A stretch of 64,000 nt of DNA from Atrichornis clamosus (GCA_013400975.1 WBMZ01004635.1:27478-91477), one strand, 5' to 3'. Shown: positions 1 to 13,200, numbered from the stretch's first letter. The notes: generated from the sequence alone by a model not told the origin. Made by a program: numbers and translations.

Positions 1-448
1 ATTTTTTTAATCTTCCATACAAATCCAAAATATTATACAGACACGTAACCTTTCAGACTCATTTCTATCCTGCTTTTTTTTCTTTTAATGTGGGAAAATA
101 TTTTCATATAATTTCCAAAACATGCTTAGAAAAAGATAGCCATACTCTCTAATTCAGTCTTATGCTGCTTATTTCTTTGATGTTTGTTACTTTTCTGAGT
201 CTTCCTATAGAGAAGCAGAAAATCTTTTGAATATTCAGCAGGGATGTAACGCAGAAGAAGCCCGTGAAGCCCAGCTAGGCAGACACTACTCCAGCTCTAT
301 TTTAAGTGACGGAAAAGGATGCAGACTTCCCATTTCTATAACAGACAGATAGAAAAGAGGAATGCATGGAAGAGAAAGCGCCCACTTTTCAGGAGGAAGT
401 CCCCACCCAAGGTTTTCCTTGCTCAGTACCAAGACCCAGATCCTGGTC
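1..448. other. Intergenic, no feature seen
   Basis: AT-rich sequence whose GC content rises toward the CpG islet that follows. Short open frames run through it on both strands, but they lack recognisable protein motifs and splice context. I see no gene or repeat that I can name. Confidence 0.5.
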
Positions 449-570
449 CCAGCAGAGGGTGCTGCTGCTCCGGCCGTCACAGCGCGGACGGGGATTTTAG
501 ATGGACAGCGCCGATTGCTCCGGCACGGTGACGTCATGTCGTGATGGAGGCAACGTCCTTCATAAAAGCG
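449..570. promoter_or_regulatory. CpG-dense islet with candidate factor sites
   Basis: Seen directly: 13 CpG dinucleotides fall in 471-570, while the surrounding tens of kilobases are nearly CpG-free. The patch contains a CTCF-like core (CCAGCAGAGGGTGC, 449-462, one mismatch to the usual core), a perfect right half of the REST/RE1 element (GGACAGCGCC, 503-512) and a perfect cAMP-response palindrome (TGACGTCA, 529-536). A TATA-like CATAAAAG follows at 561-568, 24 bases past the CRE. The left half of RE1 is absent. The clustering suggests an enhancer, insulator or minor promoter, which is inference. It could also be a remnant of a CpG-rich repeat that I do not recognise. No convincing coding exon is visible. 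Confidence 0.4.
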
Positions 571-1334
571 ACAAGAAAACCTACATATCGGATATAAGGC
601 AAAACTCAACCAGATTGCAGAAAATAGAGATGCCTGGGTGCCTTTATGGTCCACATTTCTACAGATATTATCCCAGCAATTCAGAGCGGGCACTAAAATA
701 AAGTATTTGTTAATTTATGGTGAGCTTAAGGCTCAAAATAAACTAGAAACAAGCATGAATTTTACCAGAAATTAAATAGTTTACTGCAAACAGTTAACGC
801 AAATATAATAACACAAATTAGCAGAGGAGGAGTTGCAAGATCTCTAATTGCAGGGCAGCATTCTCTTCCCTCATAAGACATAGAGAAGCTGAGATACAAA
901 GATGGAAAATATCTTCTACTCATCAAGCTGCTGTTAGAGGTAGGAAGACATAAAATCCTCCTAAATTCAACACCAAGAAGGCTGACAAAGTACTTCACCC
1001 CAAAACTCTGGGACTTTTAAGTTCAATAAGCTTGGCGCAAACAATATTGCTACTCAGACTTTGCAGTTCTGTACTCTCTCACTTCTTAATAGGAGCACAA
1101 AAATTATTCACCACACTGTGTCAGACCAAATGTACATCTAGCCCAGAATCATTTTCCTACCAATGAACAGAAGCAGATGTCACACCATTAAAGATATTAA
1201 AACACAGAAAGTACAGTCTGACACTTTGTCACTTTCTATACTATTTTTCAGTAGCCCGTTTTTCAAGGTATTTCTGAGTGTGTGAGTGAACTGTGTTTTT
1301 AAACAGTCATTGATAGATTTATTCTCAGTGAAAT
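571..1334. other. Intergenic, no feature seen
   Basis: AT-rich, non-coding sequence. No repeat family, RNA gene or convincing exon was recognised. Confidence 0.5.
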
Positions 1335-1525
1335 TTTCTAACTCCTTCTAAGCCGCTTGTGTGTCTGGACTCCACAACATCCTGTGGCACAAAGTTCTAT
1401 CAGTTAATTATCTGTCGAAAGAAAAATTACTTCCTTTGTTTGTGTTAAATCTGCTGCCCAATATGTTAATGTTGTATAATAGTACTAATTAGTTCTCTAG
1501 TTACCAAAACAGCAAATACCTCTCC
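1335..1525 (-). repeat. Ancient CR1-like LINE 3' remnant
   Basis: Read on the + strand, the segment follows the order of blocks in the antisense 3' untranslated region of old amniote CR1 elements. A 'tccacaacatcctgtggca' block (1371-1389) comes first, followed by an 'agttctatcagttaat' block. Next is 'ttacttcctttgtttgtgtt' and then 'aaatctgctgccc' near 1450-1460. It is heavily diverged, with no coding part left. The assignment rests on memory of the consensus; the boundaries are approximate. Confidence 0.45.
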
Positions 1526-4500
1526 TATAATCAATTGGGAGAAAGATGTCACAACTATTTTGCTTGCTTACGCAACTTCTGATTCACAGAGCTTTGTCAC
1601 ATTTGTTGACTCTGGATATAAAACAGCAGGTTCAAATCTATTTTCATTTCACTCATATCACAATCTAGATCGTGTTGACCTGAATCATTGGATTTTAAGT
1701 AAACCCCTATAGTATAAAAATGCATACATGATTAGTCTATTTATGTCCTGGAAGAAGTTGCTTTTCTCTTTTTTCTGGTCTTGCTGTGAAATACGCAGCA
1801 TTAACTACAGAGAGAAAGAGCATAACAGAGTAGATGGCTTTTGTTTTGTTTCTCCAAGCCCTTTCCTATATTCCTGTATTATTATTTTTTTATTTGAAAC
1901 TCCATATATTAAAAGCTTGACTTCTCATGGGCAAAATATTTAATTGACAGCAAGAAGGACATTATAGCCTTTAATTAGCCATTGCCTGCAGCCTGTTTCA
2001 CTTACATTCTGGTATCAAAACAAAAGCAGAAACTGCGTCTAAAAAAGCAGCACCATGAAAACACTGGTGGCTTTCAGACACTCTTCATTAATTTTTTAGT
2101 ATTTCTCTGTCATGACATTTTTATATTATGTCATGTAGTTCAGAGAACTTACCCAGTCTCAACCCTTTATGGTGCTATTAATTTCAGTGCACATCACCAC
2201 CACCACCACAACACCCACCCAAAACTCTTTCCTCACTTTTCCTACTTCTGTATTTGCTGATAAAGCACTACTGTACTTTGTTACCAAAATTAACACATCG
2301 TCTATAATTTAGAATTGCATCAAACTCTTGGCTGAACAAACAATAAAACCATGCAGTCACATCAGGTGATACTCCTCTGTAATAGCTGCACAAGTGAATC
2401 AAGGACTGGTATTGCAGATTATTTTGATAATTAATTCCCTTGAGAAACTCATTTTCCTCTGGGGGGAGTAACAATGGTTCTCCAAAAGGAAGAAAAAATC
2501 AGCTTTTCCTTTAAAAATTCCCTGTTGATGCAGGAAAAACTTGCAATTAGCGTACAAAAGAAATAAGCATGATTTTAAGGAATCATGCTATCTCTTTGTG
2601 TTACATTGATTTCAAGAACAAAAAGGCAAGTCAAAATTCCCGTGCTCTCCAACATAATTAAGCAAAACAGTATATTGACTTGTTTAGCCTGTAACAGGGG
2701 GACAGAAACATCACCAGATTTACTATGACAAGACTAGAGTTCCTGATTATGCAGGATGGATTATGGGGAAAACTATGCAAATGTTCACCTTGTTGTGAAA
2801 CTCCAGGCAATTCAGTTGGTGGCAGCTCTCCTTACAAAACAAAAGGTTATATTCAGAGTTGTGTAACTTGGGTGGGGCTATAATGAAATAGCCAGATGAT
2901 AGACTTGGTATTCCGTGGCTTAAATTATTCCAAGGAAGTGTGTCCATGCCAACTGAAAGAGCAAAATAAGGGTTCAGTCTTGGCTCTCTGCAAAAGGGGT
3001 GTGCTGGCTGTTGAGTACCCTAGTGCAAGGAATGGAAAGGATCTAATGGGATCATAGGGTTCATCTTTGCATTCCATTATCTGTACAGATTGTTAGTCAG
3101 TGTTCTCCAGCTCAGTAGACTCTACCACAGCTACATAAGAGTAGGGCCCTTGCTATTGTACTAAACAGCCAGTGCAATGCCATTTCCCCATTCCTGTGTG
3201 ACAAGTTCCTCAAAATGAGAAACCACTGCAGCTAAAAAAAACCCCTCTCCATAGCCAGCAGCTGAACATTCCCCTGTAAAATATATTATGGTGATTTTCA
3301 TCAGATATCAGGTCTTTTCCTGGATCCTGTTCTTCCTCTTTCTGAATGTCTGACAGCTGCTTGGCCTTTTGAACCACTCAAACCCCACACATCAAAACTG
3401 ATGCTCTCTCAGCACGTGCTGGCAACACTGTTTTGGAGTAGTGACTCCCTGCTTCGCCCACTGCTCAACTGTGAGTGCAGGGGGCCAACATGCACAGCCT
3501 GAATCCTCACTGGTCACACAGCTGGATTTAGTTTATCTTTGCCAAGATGAAGAGAAGTTCTTAAATTCCTGTAAATTGAGTGTTGGTCCTGTAGGATCAA
3601 GAAGGGGACAACAGCTCTCGTCTTCTGCTGCACTGGTATCTCCTGCAGAGTCAGGCCATTCTGCTGGTTCACTACCAGCCTCTCCTCACCTGCCATTGCT
3701 CTTTCCTTCTTGCCATCCAAGCCTCCATTCAGCTCTTCTGCCATTCTTCTTTCTCTCTGTGCAGTACTGAGCTCAACTCAAGCTGCAAACTTGACGACAG
3801 CTGAACTCCAGCGAGCTGATGGAGGGATCTGAGGAGCAGGGGCAGCTGAGTGTTGTGCTCTTCTGGTGATCATGGGGAGTGGGACATGTCTCAGGTTATG
3901 TCGTATGGGCTTTCCATGCAGCACATGACTTGTATGAGTAGATGTTCCTAGGGGGAGAGTTATCTGTGAATGGGAGCACTGTTTGAAATTTTGTTACAAA
4001 TGTTACATATAATTTATTTTTTAAAAAAAAGAGAGAGAGAGAGAGAAGGATGGACTTGGATTGATTGAAATGATTATTCACAGATTTGGGGCTACAGCCG
4101 AAGTAGTGGGTGATTGTGAAAAGCTGAAACATTTCACTTGTAGTTTCTGGGGTTTATTTTTGTTATTTCAGTACATTTTAAAAATTTCTTTAACAGAATT
4201 CAAGACAAAAGAAAATCTGAGCTAATGGAAAATATTTCCTTTTATTTTTATTTGCTCTTTCAACCAAGACTACTCCATTATCTTTGTATTGTTTGTTTAA
4301 CTTGTAAGAGGTGATAAGGTTTTCCAAAATGTTTCATAGCACCATGTTAACATTCTATCCCAGTATTTCCATTAACTTTTTCGTAGAATGGGCTGAATGA
4401 TATTAATCCATTGTTGCATGAGAAAATTTATTTTTAAACAACCAAACTATGACTTTTTTCACTCCGATTCACTCAGCCAGAAATAGAAACAGGGAAATTT

Positions 4501-5067
4501 TATGAGTACATCTGCAAAATATTTCTGTAGTTTTCAATTAAATATTTTGCTTTTGAACAATCTTCACTAGGATACTTCATTATAAATATTTTCTGAGAAT
4601 ACAAACATATATTTTTGTTAAAAAAAAAGATGAAATTTTGCCTAAATCTGCCAAAGCCCTGCTAAATGTGGTTCTGTTTTGGTTTATTAATATTTTCCTC
4701 AAAATATTTTATAAAGTATTTTTTGCACCTGATGCCTTTGGAGAATGTCACTTCTATTCACTGCAAAAATTTACTTTCAAAACAATCTTTTTGGCAACAG
4801 AGTGGAAATTTTTATCTCTGGTAGAGGAGCAATGTATCATATTATAAATGCTCCCTTATATTAAGCTTTTTACTGTTGAGAACTAGAAACACTCACAAAT
4901 TGTCAGGAAGGATGCAGAAACACATTTGATATGCCCAGCAGAACTAACAAGCTAAGGCTGCCTCATAACCAGCCATAAAAACGTGGAAAAACAATCCAAT
5001 CTCCCTGCTTTGTGTGAGCTTGTGAGGCATTTCATTCCAATTACTGGTAAGTGTTTACTTTCATACC
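1526..5067. other. Intergenic with minor simple repeats
   Basis: A non-coding AT-rich interval. It holds a (CAC)5 run at 2195-2209, which would read as a histidine run in a spurious frame, and a GA microsatellite near 4030. About 3.30-3.87 kb is moderately GC-richer and contains a 109-codon open frame on the + strand, but that frame shows no recognisable domain and I do not call it a gene. Confidence 0.45.
4031..4046. repeat. (GA)8 microsatellite
   Basis: Eight perfect GA units directly follow an eight-base A run. It is a simple sequence repeat, likely length-polymorphic, with no sign of function. Confidence 0.9.
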
Positions 5068-5645
5068 TGTTCATAGAATCATACAAAATGCTGAGTAGGA
5101 AGAGGCCATTAGGATCATTGAGTCCAGTAAGATCTGTGAGAGCCAACATCAAAATCTTTGCTGACGGTCAAAATTTTTACATCTTCTGGCTTTCCCAGAT
5201 CAACTCAGTGGGTTACTCTGTTGTAGAATGAAATCAGATTCAACAAGATTCTTCCCTCTCGTGAAGCTGTGCTGGCTGTGACCAATGACTGCATTGTCCT
5301 CCAGGTGTTTTTCAGTACTTCCCAGAATAATGTTTTCCATGATCTTACCAGGCACTGACACAAGCATGGCAGGTCTGTAGCTTCAAGGGTCCTCCTTCTT
5401 GCCCTTCTTGAAAATCAGAACAACATTCACCAGCTTCCAGTCAGCTGGGACCTCTCCAGATTCCCAAAACAGTTTAAAAATCTTCAGGGGAGGTCTTTGA
5501 TGACATCAGCCAGTTTTTTTGAGGATTCTTGGATGAATCCCATCAGGCCCCATAGATTTATAGGGATCCAGCTGGATCAGCAGATCTTGCACAAGTTCAG
5601 GGTCAACTGGGAGTGGATCATTCTTGTAGTCACATACCATTATGA
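5068..5645 (-). mobile_element. CR1 LINE fragment with reverse-transcriptase remnant
   Basis: The + strand begins with the typical antisense CR1 3' end ('catagaatcata', then a GGAAG...GGATCATTGAGTCC block, about 5070-5123). From about 5200 it continues into antisense ORF2. Translated from the minus strand, 5500-5580 gives LDPYKSMGPDGIHPR and 5400-5470 gives WESGEVPADWKL, both hallmarks of the CR1 reverse transcriptase. The reading frame is broken by indels, so the copy is dead. The 3' end and the ORF2 part are only about 80 bases apart, much closer than in a full element, so a large internal deletion or two adjacent insertions is implied. The 5' side is truncated, as is usual for LINE copies. 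Confidence 0.8.
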
Positions 5646-7149
5646 AAGGTAGAAAGACAACAAAGGAGCTTGATGGAATTGATGTAGGCTCTGATACTGA
5701 TTACAAGAAAATACTGTCCCCTGAATCTGCTTCAGCCACCTGCAGCACCAAAACCAGTATTCATGGCATGACATAGTTGCTACAAATAATTATAAAAGCA
5801 CCTTTAATAGGTGTCAGCAACTGTCATCTAAAACTTTCATTTCTAAGTAGCCTTTTTAGCTGTGATTCTGTATAAGAAAAATGCAAAAAGTATAGAAATC
5901 ACTATAGATTTTTATAAGAATACAATAAAGGGATGAAATAAGTCTCTCACCTTTCAAATAGTTATCTTAGTCATTTTAAGGATTAATAGGATTAAATGTA
6001 GTTAAATAAGGGTTACATAAAAACACAGAGAGAACCAAGATGAAATTGATAATGCTTTTAAACGTATTGAGGCTTTTTTCTCTCTCTGTCAGCTAATTTT
6101 GACCCAATGACCCTATGTTTTTTACAAGGTTGTTGGTATTTGCAGGGTTTTTCTTTGTTGTAATTTCCAAAAAAAAAATCTAAAAGTGGTGCAAAATTTA
6201 ACTTTTTGCCTTGTCATATTTTATTATGAGAATTCTAGGCTATTATTTTTATACAACACTTGGCTTTGCCTCTGGCTTCCTGAAAAAACAAGTGGATATT
6301 TAGGGATTTGTTTTGTCTTCCACAGTCCTGAACTTCCTAAAAATGAGACTCATCTGAAACCATCTTGCCAGTTATGATCACAAAGATGTCTGTTTGACAG
6401 CCTAATCTTATGTAGGGTTTTTCATCTTTTGCAGAGGCTTTCTTTCATCAGCCATCTCATCAGCATGATTGACTAAAGACTTAGTGAGGAACTACAAGGA
6501 CAGCTGCAAGACCAGATAGTTTCCCGTTAGCAGGGATGGATTATGATATAGATCTTGAATGTTTTTGGTTATCGGTGGTTTCTTTGGAATGATGTTTGTA
6601 TTTCATGGATGTTTATTTAAGGACTGCCAAAGAAGAATCTAGAGCAGTTAGGATGTTTCTTTGAGGAGATGGAATCTAAGTATATATATAAAAAGATAGA
6701 TACATATGTTCACAGGAATGTGTTTAGCTTATAAGCTCCAGCACTCAAAATCTAGAGAATGGCAAAGTAATGTATCCTGTGCAACTCTTGGATTACACTG
6801 CAGTTTCTTTTTCCCTGGTCATATACACTTTTTCCCTCCACTAAATGTCTGTGTTTTCAGTGTGCAAACTGAACTGTGTTAGTTCTTGTGGTCCTGCTCC
6901 TTCCTCTCCTCTACCTTTGAAGTGCCAGCATGCACTTATCATGCCAAAATCAAGTGCAGCCAACATATCTGATATCTGATGCAACTACTGATCTGTTCTC
7001 TTTCCACATCGTGTTTGTTAGTCATTGTCCAAAATGTGTCCCACACCCTGTATAAAGCACGTGACTCAAGGTTTTCTTTAGATACAAAATTATTATTTTC
7101 CTCCTGGGCTTTCCTGTAGCCTGCTGTAGTCACCAAGTGATGCGCAAAC
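5646..7149. other. Intergenic, no feature seen
   Basis: AT-rich sequence with short homopolymer and TA runs (for example around 6680). No exon, RNA gene or named repeat was recognised. Confidence 0.5.
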
Positions 7150-7245
7150 ACCAATTAAGTTATTTTCACAACACACCTGTGAGACAGCATACTATTATTA
7201 TACCAAATTTACATGTGGAGAACTAAGGTATGAGGAACTGTGGTT
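7150..7245 (+). repeat. MIR-like ancient SINE remnant
   Basis: The order of blocks 'ttcacaacacacctgtgag', 'tactattattata', 'tttacatgtggaga' and 'actaaggtatgagga' follows the 3' half of the MIR consensus: CACAACAACCCTATGAG, TACTATTATTAT, TTTTACAGATGAGG, AAACTGAGGCA. It is diverged, as expected for an element more than 100 million years old. Only the 3' part is convincing; boundaries are approximate. Confidence 0.6.
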
Positions 7246-10200
7246 CCACGTGTAAGCTGTGAGCATCTTTAGTTATACAGGTTGGGACCATTCTTGGAAC
7301 AGAGATGACCTATTAACTAAATGAGGTAGGGTTACTGTTGAAAAATAGCATGTGATCGTGTAATTAAAGACTAAGTCATACCACAAGTGCCTGATAGGGT
7401 CAAGAGAACGTTACTCAAGCAGATGTAATCCTGATATTTCCTAATCTTTCAAGCTAAATTTCTGGTCCTTAGTTATGTATTTTAATCGAGCTAATATTTG
7501 AAAATTGTAGGATTAATCACCCACAAAGTCAGAAAAAAGGAAATTTCATTAGATCTCAATATCCTGACTTTCACACAGAAGGGTGTCTGAGTCAACAGAA
7601 GGGTGTGAGCCCTTCAGCCTCACAGCAGAGTTCTACAATACCTGGCTGTCCCAGGCTGTGCTTCTGCAGAGGTCTAGACCCATCTGCTGCTAGCTAAAAG
7701 GAAGACTGAAAGGTAAACAACTGCAATTTATTTTTGGGGTCATTGAGCACTCTCAGCAGATGGAGGTGCTATGAACCACAGCCTGAAGTAGAGGCATTAT
7801 TTGAGGAGGAGGGAGGAGGGAGGAGGTTTAGTAGGGTTGGGTGGTTTTGGTTTTGTGTTTTGGGGATGAGCATTAGTTTTCAGAGACACTGTTTCATCAG
7901 TAGGTTCCATGGAATTTTTATAGCATTCAAGACTGAAATATGTTCAGTTTGAAGAGAAAGACATTGACTTGCTTAGTCTTCCAAACATAACCCTCGATGT
8001 TGCACTTGCGCATTGACCTCTGCTTGTTACATACATTTTGAGCTGCTTCTAACATTTCTCCTACTACTTTTCTTATGTTTAAAGTTTCATGATAACAATA
8101 GTATAAATGCCTGCAGGGGAAAACAAAAAAAAATCCTTATCTTTTGTATTGTCAGATCCACTAGGCAATCACTATGCACATAGTACACTCCAGAACCTGG
8201 CCTAAAAATAAGACAATTGCAAGATCTCACTATATGTTAATTTATTCCTCAAGGAAGGCATTTTATTCCTCATCACTTCTCTTATTATCTTTTACAACTT
8301 CTGTGACTTAATTGTGGGTTTAGTTTATTATTTGTACATGCGGCATGCGTCCAGTCTTCCCATATGCAAGAATTTATTTGCATTTTTGTTTTGTCTGGAG
8401 GCAATAAAAGCAATGAATTCTATCTAAATTAGAAGCTTTGCTTTATCTTTTAGATTGAAACCTGCCATCCACATACATATACACATCAGCATTTTGACTC
8501 AGTGTATCCACCTAGCCTGTGATTTGTGCATGTTAGTAATGCATCCTGTGCATTCATTGGTTACACAGTGCAAAGCTGGCCTTGAAAAGGGAACTGGAAG
8601 GTCTCTAAACATTTGTGGGTTTAGGAGAAATTATGAACATTTATTACTATTATTTATATATTATTTTTTCTACGTGGAAATAGATTTCTCTTAGGGCTCT
8701 CATGTTCATGTTTTCTCCTACTCTTATGGCTCAGAAAACCCAGGATAATCTGCCAGCAGCTGGAGCTGTAGGTTTGTGCAGTAGCTCACACATCATAAGC
8801 CCTGGAAATACCTGTGTATTTTATTATAAAATAACTTTTGGAACTACGGTCTCAGTATGTTTAAAAAAAGAAATTGAGTAATACAGAAGGAACACTAAAT
8901 CTTAAAAGGATTACTTTTAAAAGGTTGGCTCAGAGGGATTTCCCCCTTGAATTTGCTTTGTTTGCAGTCAGTGACTGCAAGTCTCCTGCAAGCAATATTT
9001 GTCCTATGAGTATAGAGCCCTCAAGGGTTTATCAAGTCTGCTGTCCCTCTAGTGCTGATTCTAACGTCTTCACACTCTGGAGATAAAAAGGAAACACATC
9101 AGTTGACACATCAGAGGCAACCTTTCATTGTGTCAAACTCCTCTTCCCAAAGAATGACAACTTCTTTCCAGTTCTGAGGAGCCACCTCTTGCATAAGCAC
9201 TGCATGGGTTTGGTCTTTAGTGGTACTGCACATACCTTTAAAACACGCAGTGCTCTCAAGCCCTGCTGAAGTCAGAGGGAACTGAAGTGCATTTTTCTTG
9301 CCAGAGTGATCAAAGCCTGGCCCAAGGGATACCTATGCTGATGGTCAGAGTCATTATCAACACTGACACAGGAATAGTCTCTCTGAAATCTAGAGGTGCA
9401 GCCAAAGCACAGTTTCAGACACACAAGTAGGAGTGTTTTTCTTCATGTACAGTCTGCCAGTTCTCAGCTCCTCAAGGCTGTCCTCAGTCTCTAGCTCACC
9501 AAAACAGTTGAGATAAGTGCTTAAATTTAGCTGTGTGAATATTCACACTCAAATAACACTGAAATGGGTACTATTACTCTCCCTTATTATTAAGATCTAT
9601 TCTCTCCTCTATCCTTTCATAGCTAAATTCTCCTTCCCCTTCCCTGAGACCCACAGCTTGGGAGCTTTCCAAGGCTAAGAATTCTCAGTAATGTTTATCT
9701 GCATTTCTAGACTTATCTGTCCTGTAAGTATTTACAAATTTTTATTTTACAAATAAAACCTTGCTCACTTGATTCTCAGGGGAAAAACAGGGGTCAGTAA
9801 AATGACAAGATAAAGTTTTTTATCTTTTGCTTTAAGATTTCCTTATTTTTTAAAATCAATCCATTTTCTACAACTGTTATATTCTATTTTTGCGAGAATC
9901 TCCTACTGATTTTTTTTAACATAAATTGCTTAATTTCAGCTGCAGGCTTCTCAATGTCATTAGCCTATTTAATACTATTTTTATTTTAATGTGTCAGTGT
10001 AAATCAATAGCAAACTGGATATTTGAGCCATTACTGCATCTTCATTGTTACCTTAAGCATTTATTTACCATATTTACAGGTTTATTTATTTTTTAAAGCC
10101 AATATTTTTGCTTTGTCTCTTGGAGGATTCTGCAGACTGTTGATTAAGCTACAAGTTACAGTCTGACTTCAAGCCCTTGGGGTGCTCTAATCCCACACTG

Positions 10201-13200
10201 AGCAGAGCAGAGCTTTCCAAAATAAGCTTGCAAACGTCAGAACCTCTTGTTGCTAAGAGAAGAAGCCAGTGTAGCCTGGTGAAAGCACGTTGTTTCAACA
10301 AATCCATTTGAACTGGCAGCAAACCTGTACAAAGACAATGGAAGTAGCTTTAAGCAATACCTACCAAATTGTTACATCAGCCCGTTTTACTGGAGCAAGA
10401 AAAAAGTGGAAGGCTACTGAGGAAAACACCAGGGGAAAAAGACTCCTTGTCCTACGGAGACTGCAGAATGTATATGTGTTCTATCAGTCAGAAAACTAAT
10501 GGAGGTGAGAACGACCTACCCCAGGCTAATAATGTACAGTACATGCAAGTTCTCAAAAGAATTTCCAATTAAGCTTCTTTTTATTACCACACTAACCAAA
10601 GACTCCACTACTGCATGGTACATTACTTTCAAGAATTAAATATTAATTTAGATCAGAGGTATGTATTCTCATCCCAGCTAGGAGGAATGCTACACAATGC
10701 TGAGCCTCCTCTAGGGACAGCACGTAAATTCACCCATACTTCACAACATATACAATTCACATTCAGCTGATGGACCACCTGGATGAATCTCTGCACCATG
10801 ATCCTTTATTTCTCTTCAATTGGCTAATCCATTAAAAATGAAAATCCCTACAGTCTTGTATTCTGACCTTCTTAAACACAAATGCAAACACACACACACG
10901 CCTGAGAAGTTGAGACTTGAGTAAAACACAAGAGAATCCCTAGCCTTCACAGATTTTATAATGACATGTGATACTGGTTGCATGGACAGGAATTAAAAAC
11001 TTGTCACTTTTTTGAAGGTTCACAAGTTGTACAAATAAATGGCAGCTATTATATGTTTAACTAATGGCAGTGGAATACAACTTATTAATCCCTAGTGTCA
11101 TCAGAGAAAGCAGAATGTGGCTCCACCGAGTGAAAATATTCAGTGAGTTTCAGAATAAGAAATTTACCTTAGCAGGAAACCCACTACATGTGTATGGTTG
11201 GTTCATTTATCATGTGTTTTACAGAAATTATTTACATATCAGTGAGACTGGCTTGATTTTTCTGTGCAAAATTATTGTATCTTAATAATACTGAAAGTTC
11301 AAAAGGTTCTGGCGAATTGTGTGTCCTACCTTTGCTTTTTTTTTTAACTTATTGCATTTTAATTCCCTTTAAATGACTGTAGGATGAAATGTCATGTTTT
11401 AATGACCAATTTGCATAGCCTTTATGGATACACATGCATTTTTACCAAAATCATTCTGTTTTAAATCCCTAAAATAAGAAGAAAATATCTGAGCTCAAAA
11501 GATATAAAGAATATTCCTGATTTTAGAAAGTAGGTCTTGATTCAAAATCTCACACTTTAGTGCTCTTTTTATTGGCTTAAGAGAGTTGTGAATCCTCTCT
11601 TATGAAACACATACAACTGGCTCTGACTTCAGGGACATTCTCTGAGGTCAGGGCAGCTCTGCTTTACTTATATATGTGATTGTGCTAATTGTTATAAGGA
11701 AAAGTCTTTTAAATAACATCAAAAAACTCCCCAAAGGATTGCTCTTATCATTCAGCCAATACTGGAAGGGAAAATCAGTTTTGCATGACCATGAACTAAT
11801 TTCCCTGGGAGTTAGTAGAAAGACTTGGGATTTCACAGTGGTCTTTCCATTAATTGCAATAGCTGTTCAAGTAGAACTTTCTGCTCTCTGGGCCACTTTC
11901 ATGTTCCTGCTTACTATGTAGTTCTCTTGATCTTAAGACTGAGCACCAAACTCTGCCTTGTTTTTTTCAGAGTTATTGTTAAATTAACTAATTAGCATTA
12001 CCTCTGAAAGATCTTGTGACAGAAAACTCCATGTTAGTATAATATACTGCTAGTTGTATTACTTAGTACCATGAATAGGAAAATAAGTGTCCCTTAAATA
12101 TGAGTTTACCCCAGCCATGATCTTTTGAGATCACCTGCAACATATATTTGAATGAGACTCTAACACTAGATAGGTTTAGTAGACAAAATTTTCCCAGGGT
12201 TTTATTTCACGTTTTTCCATACAAGACCTTGAAGGTGAAATGTACAGTTTCACAATCACAAGGCAAAGATTTAATGTCCCTCTAATTAGAAACATGACCA
12301 GTTCTGTTCATTTACCCGAAGGAGGAAAGGCTGTTCAATGGAGTGAGCACTAATCTGAGCCCCAGGAGACTGCCACTCAGCCACCTCCTTTTCCAGGTAC
12401 CTCCTCTGTGACTTTATATGAATCACATATACCCAGATGCTGAAAGGTATTTCATTATCTGCCATTAAAATCTCGTTTAATCTCAGTCAGCTGCCTAAAT
12501 CACAAAACTAAAAATAACCTTATGAAAATAACCAGGGGTGCATAATATCTCAGGGTATTTCCTACTCCACTTAAAAAAACCATCTATATCCATAGCATTA
12601 CTTACAAATGTGTCCTTGGTGTTGCCACCTGCTTGAGCTGCTTTCATACATAATTAATTAAAGAAATTTCTTTATTCCTTTTGGAAAGTTATTCCACTAC
12701 TTACTTACCCTTGAATCGATTTCTGTGTGTAACTAATATCTTCTATGTCTCATTTATTCACTTAGAAAATGGGATGACTTCTGCTATTTAACTGAACTGT
12801 TGCAAGAATAAAAAAACTTTCATCTGAGAAAGTTGTATTAATCAAGTTTAGGTGCTGAAATCACTGTACACCACATTTGAACAGCTTATGTGAATAACTA
12901 ATAAAAACAAAGCACTACAATTCAGGAAATTTACAAACAGTCCACACAAAATAATTGTCTGAAACATTCAAACATAACCATGCTACACAGGTTTTAGAAT
13001 AAATCAAATTCTGTTGACAACAGCAAATAAATTTTTTTCAAAATATAATATATTACTCCATAGAATTTTTATGAAAAAAAGGACTAAATAATTTATTTAA
13101 TTTAGCTTTATTTTATGGTCTTCACCAACTCTTGTTACAGAGGATGAATGTGAAAACACCATATGCAAAGAATATACACCAAAGGAAATACACTCCACCT

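Noticed and set aside
286..693. 135-codon minus-strand frame over the CpG islet
   Set aside because: No domain, no splice support and an unconvincing composition; the CpG density is better explained as regulatory.
2195..2209. Histidine-run protein suggested by the CAC repeat
   Set aside because: It is a short microsatellite within a featureless frame.
3441..3770. 109-codon + strand frame in a GC-richer patch
   Set aside because: Low-complexity Ser/Leu/Pro composition, overlapped by a frame on the other strand, with no recognisable family.
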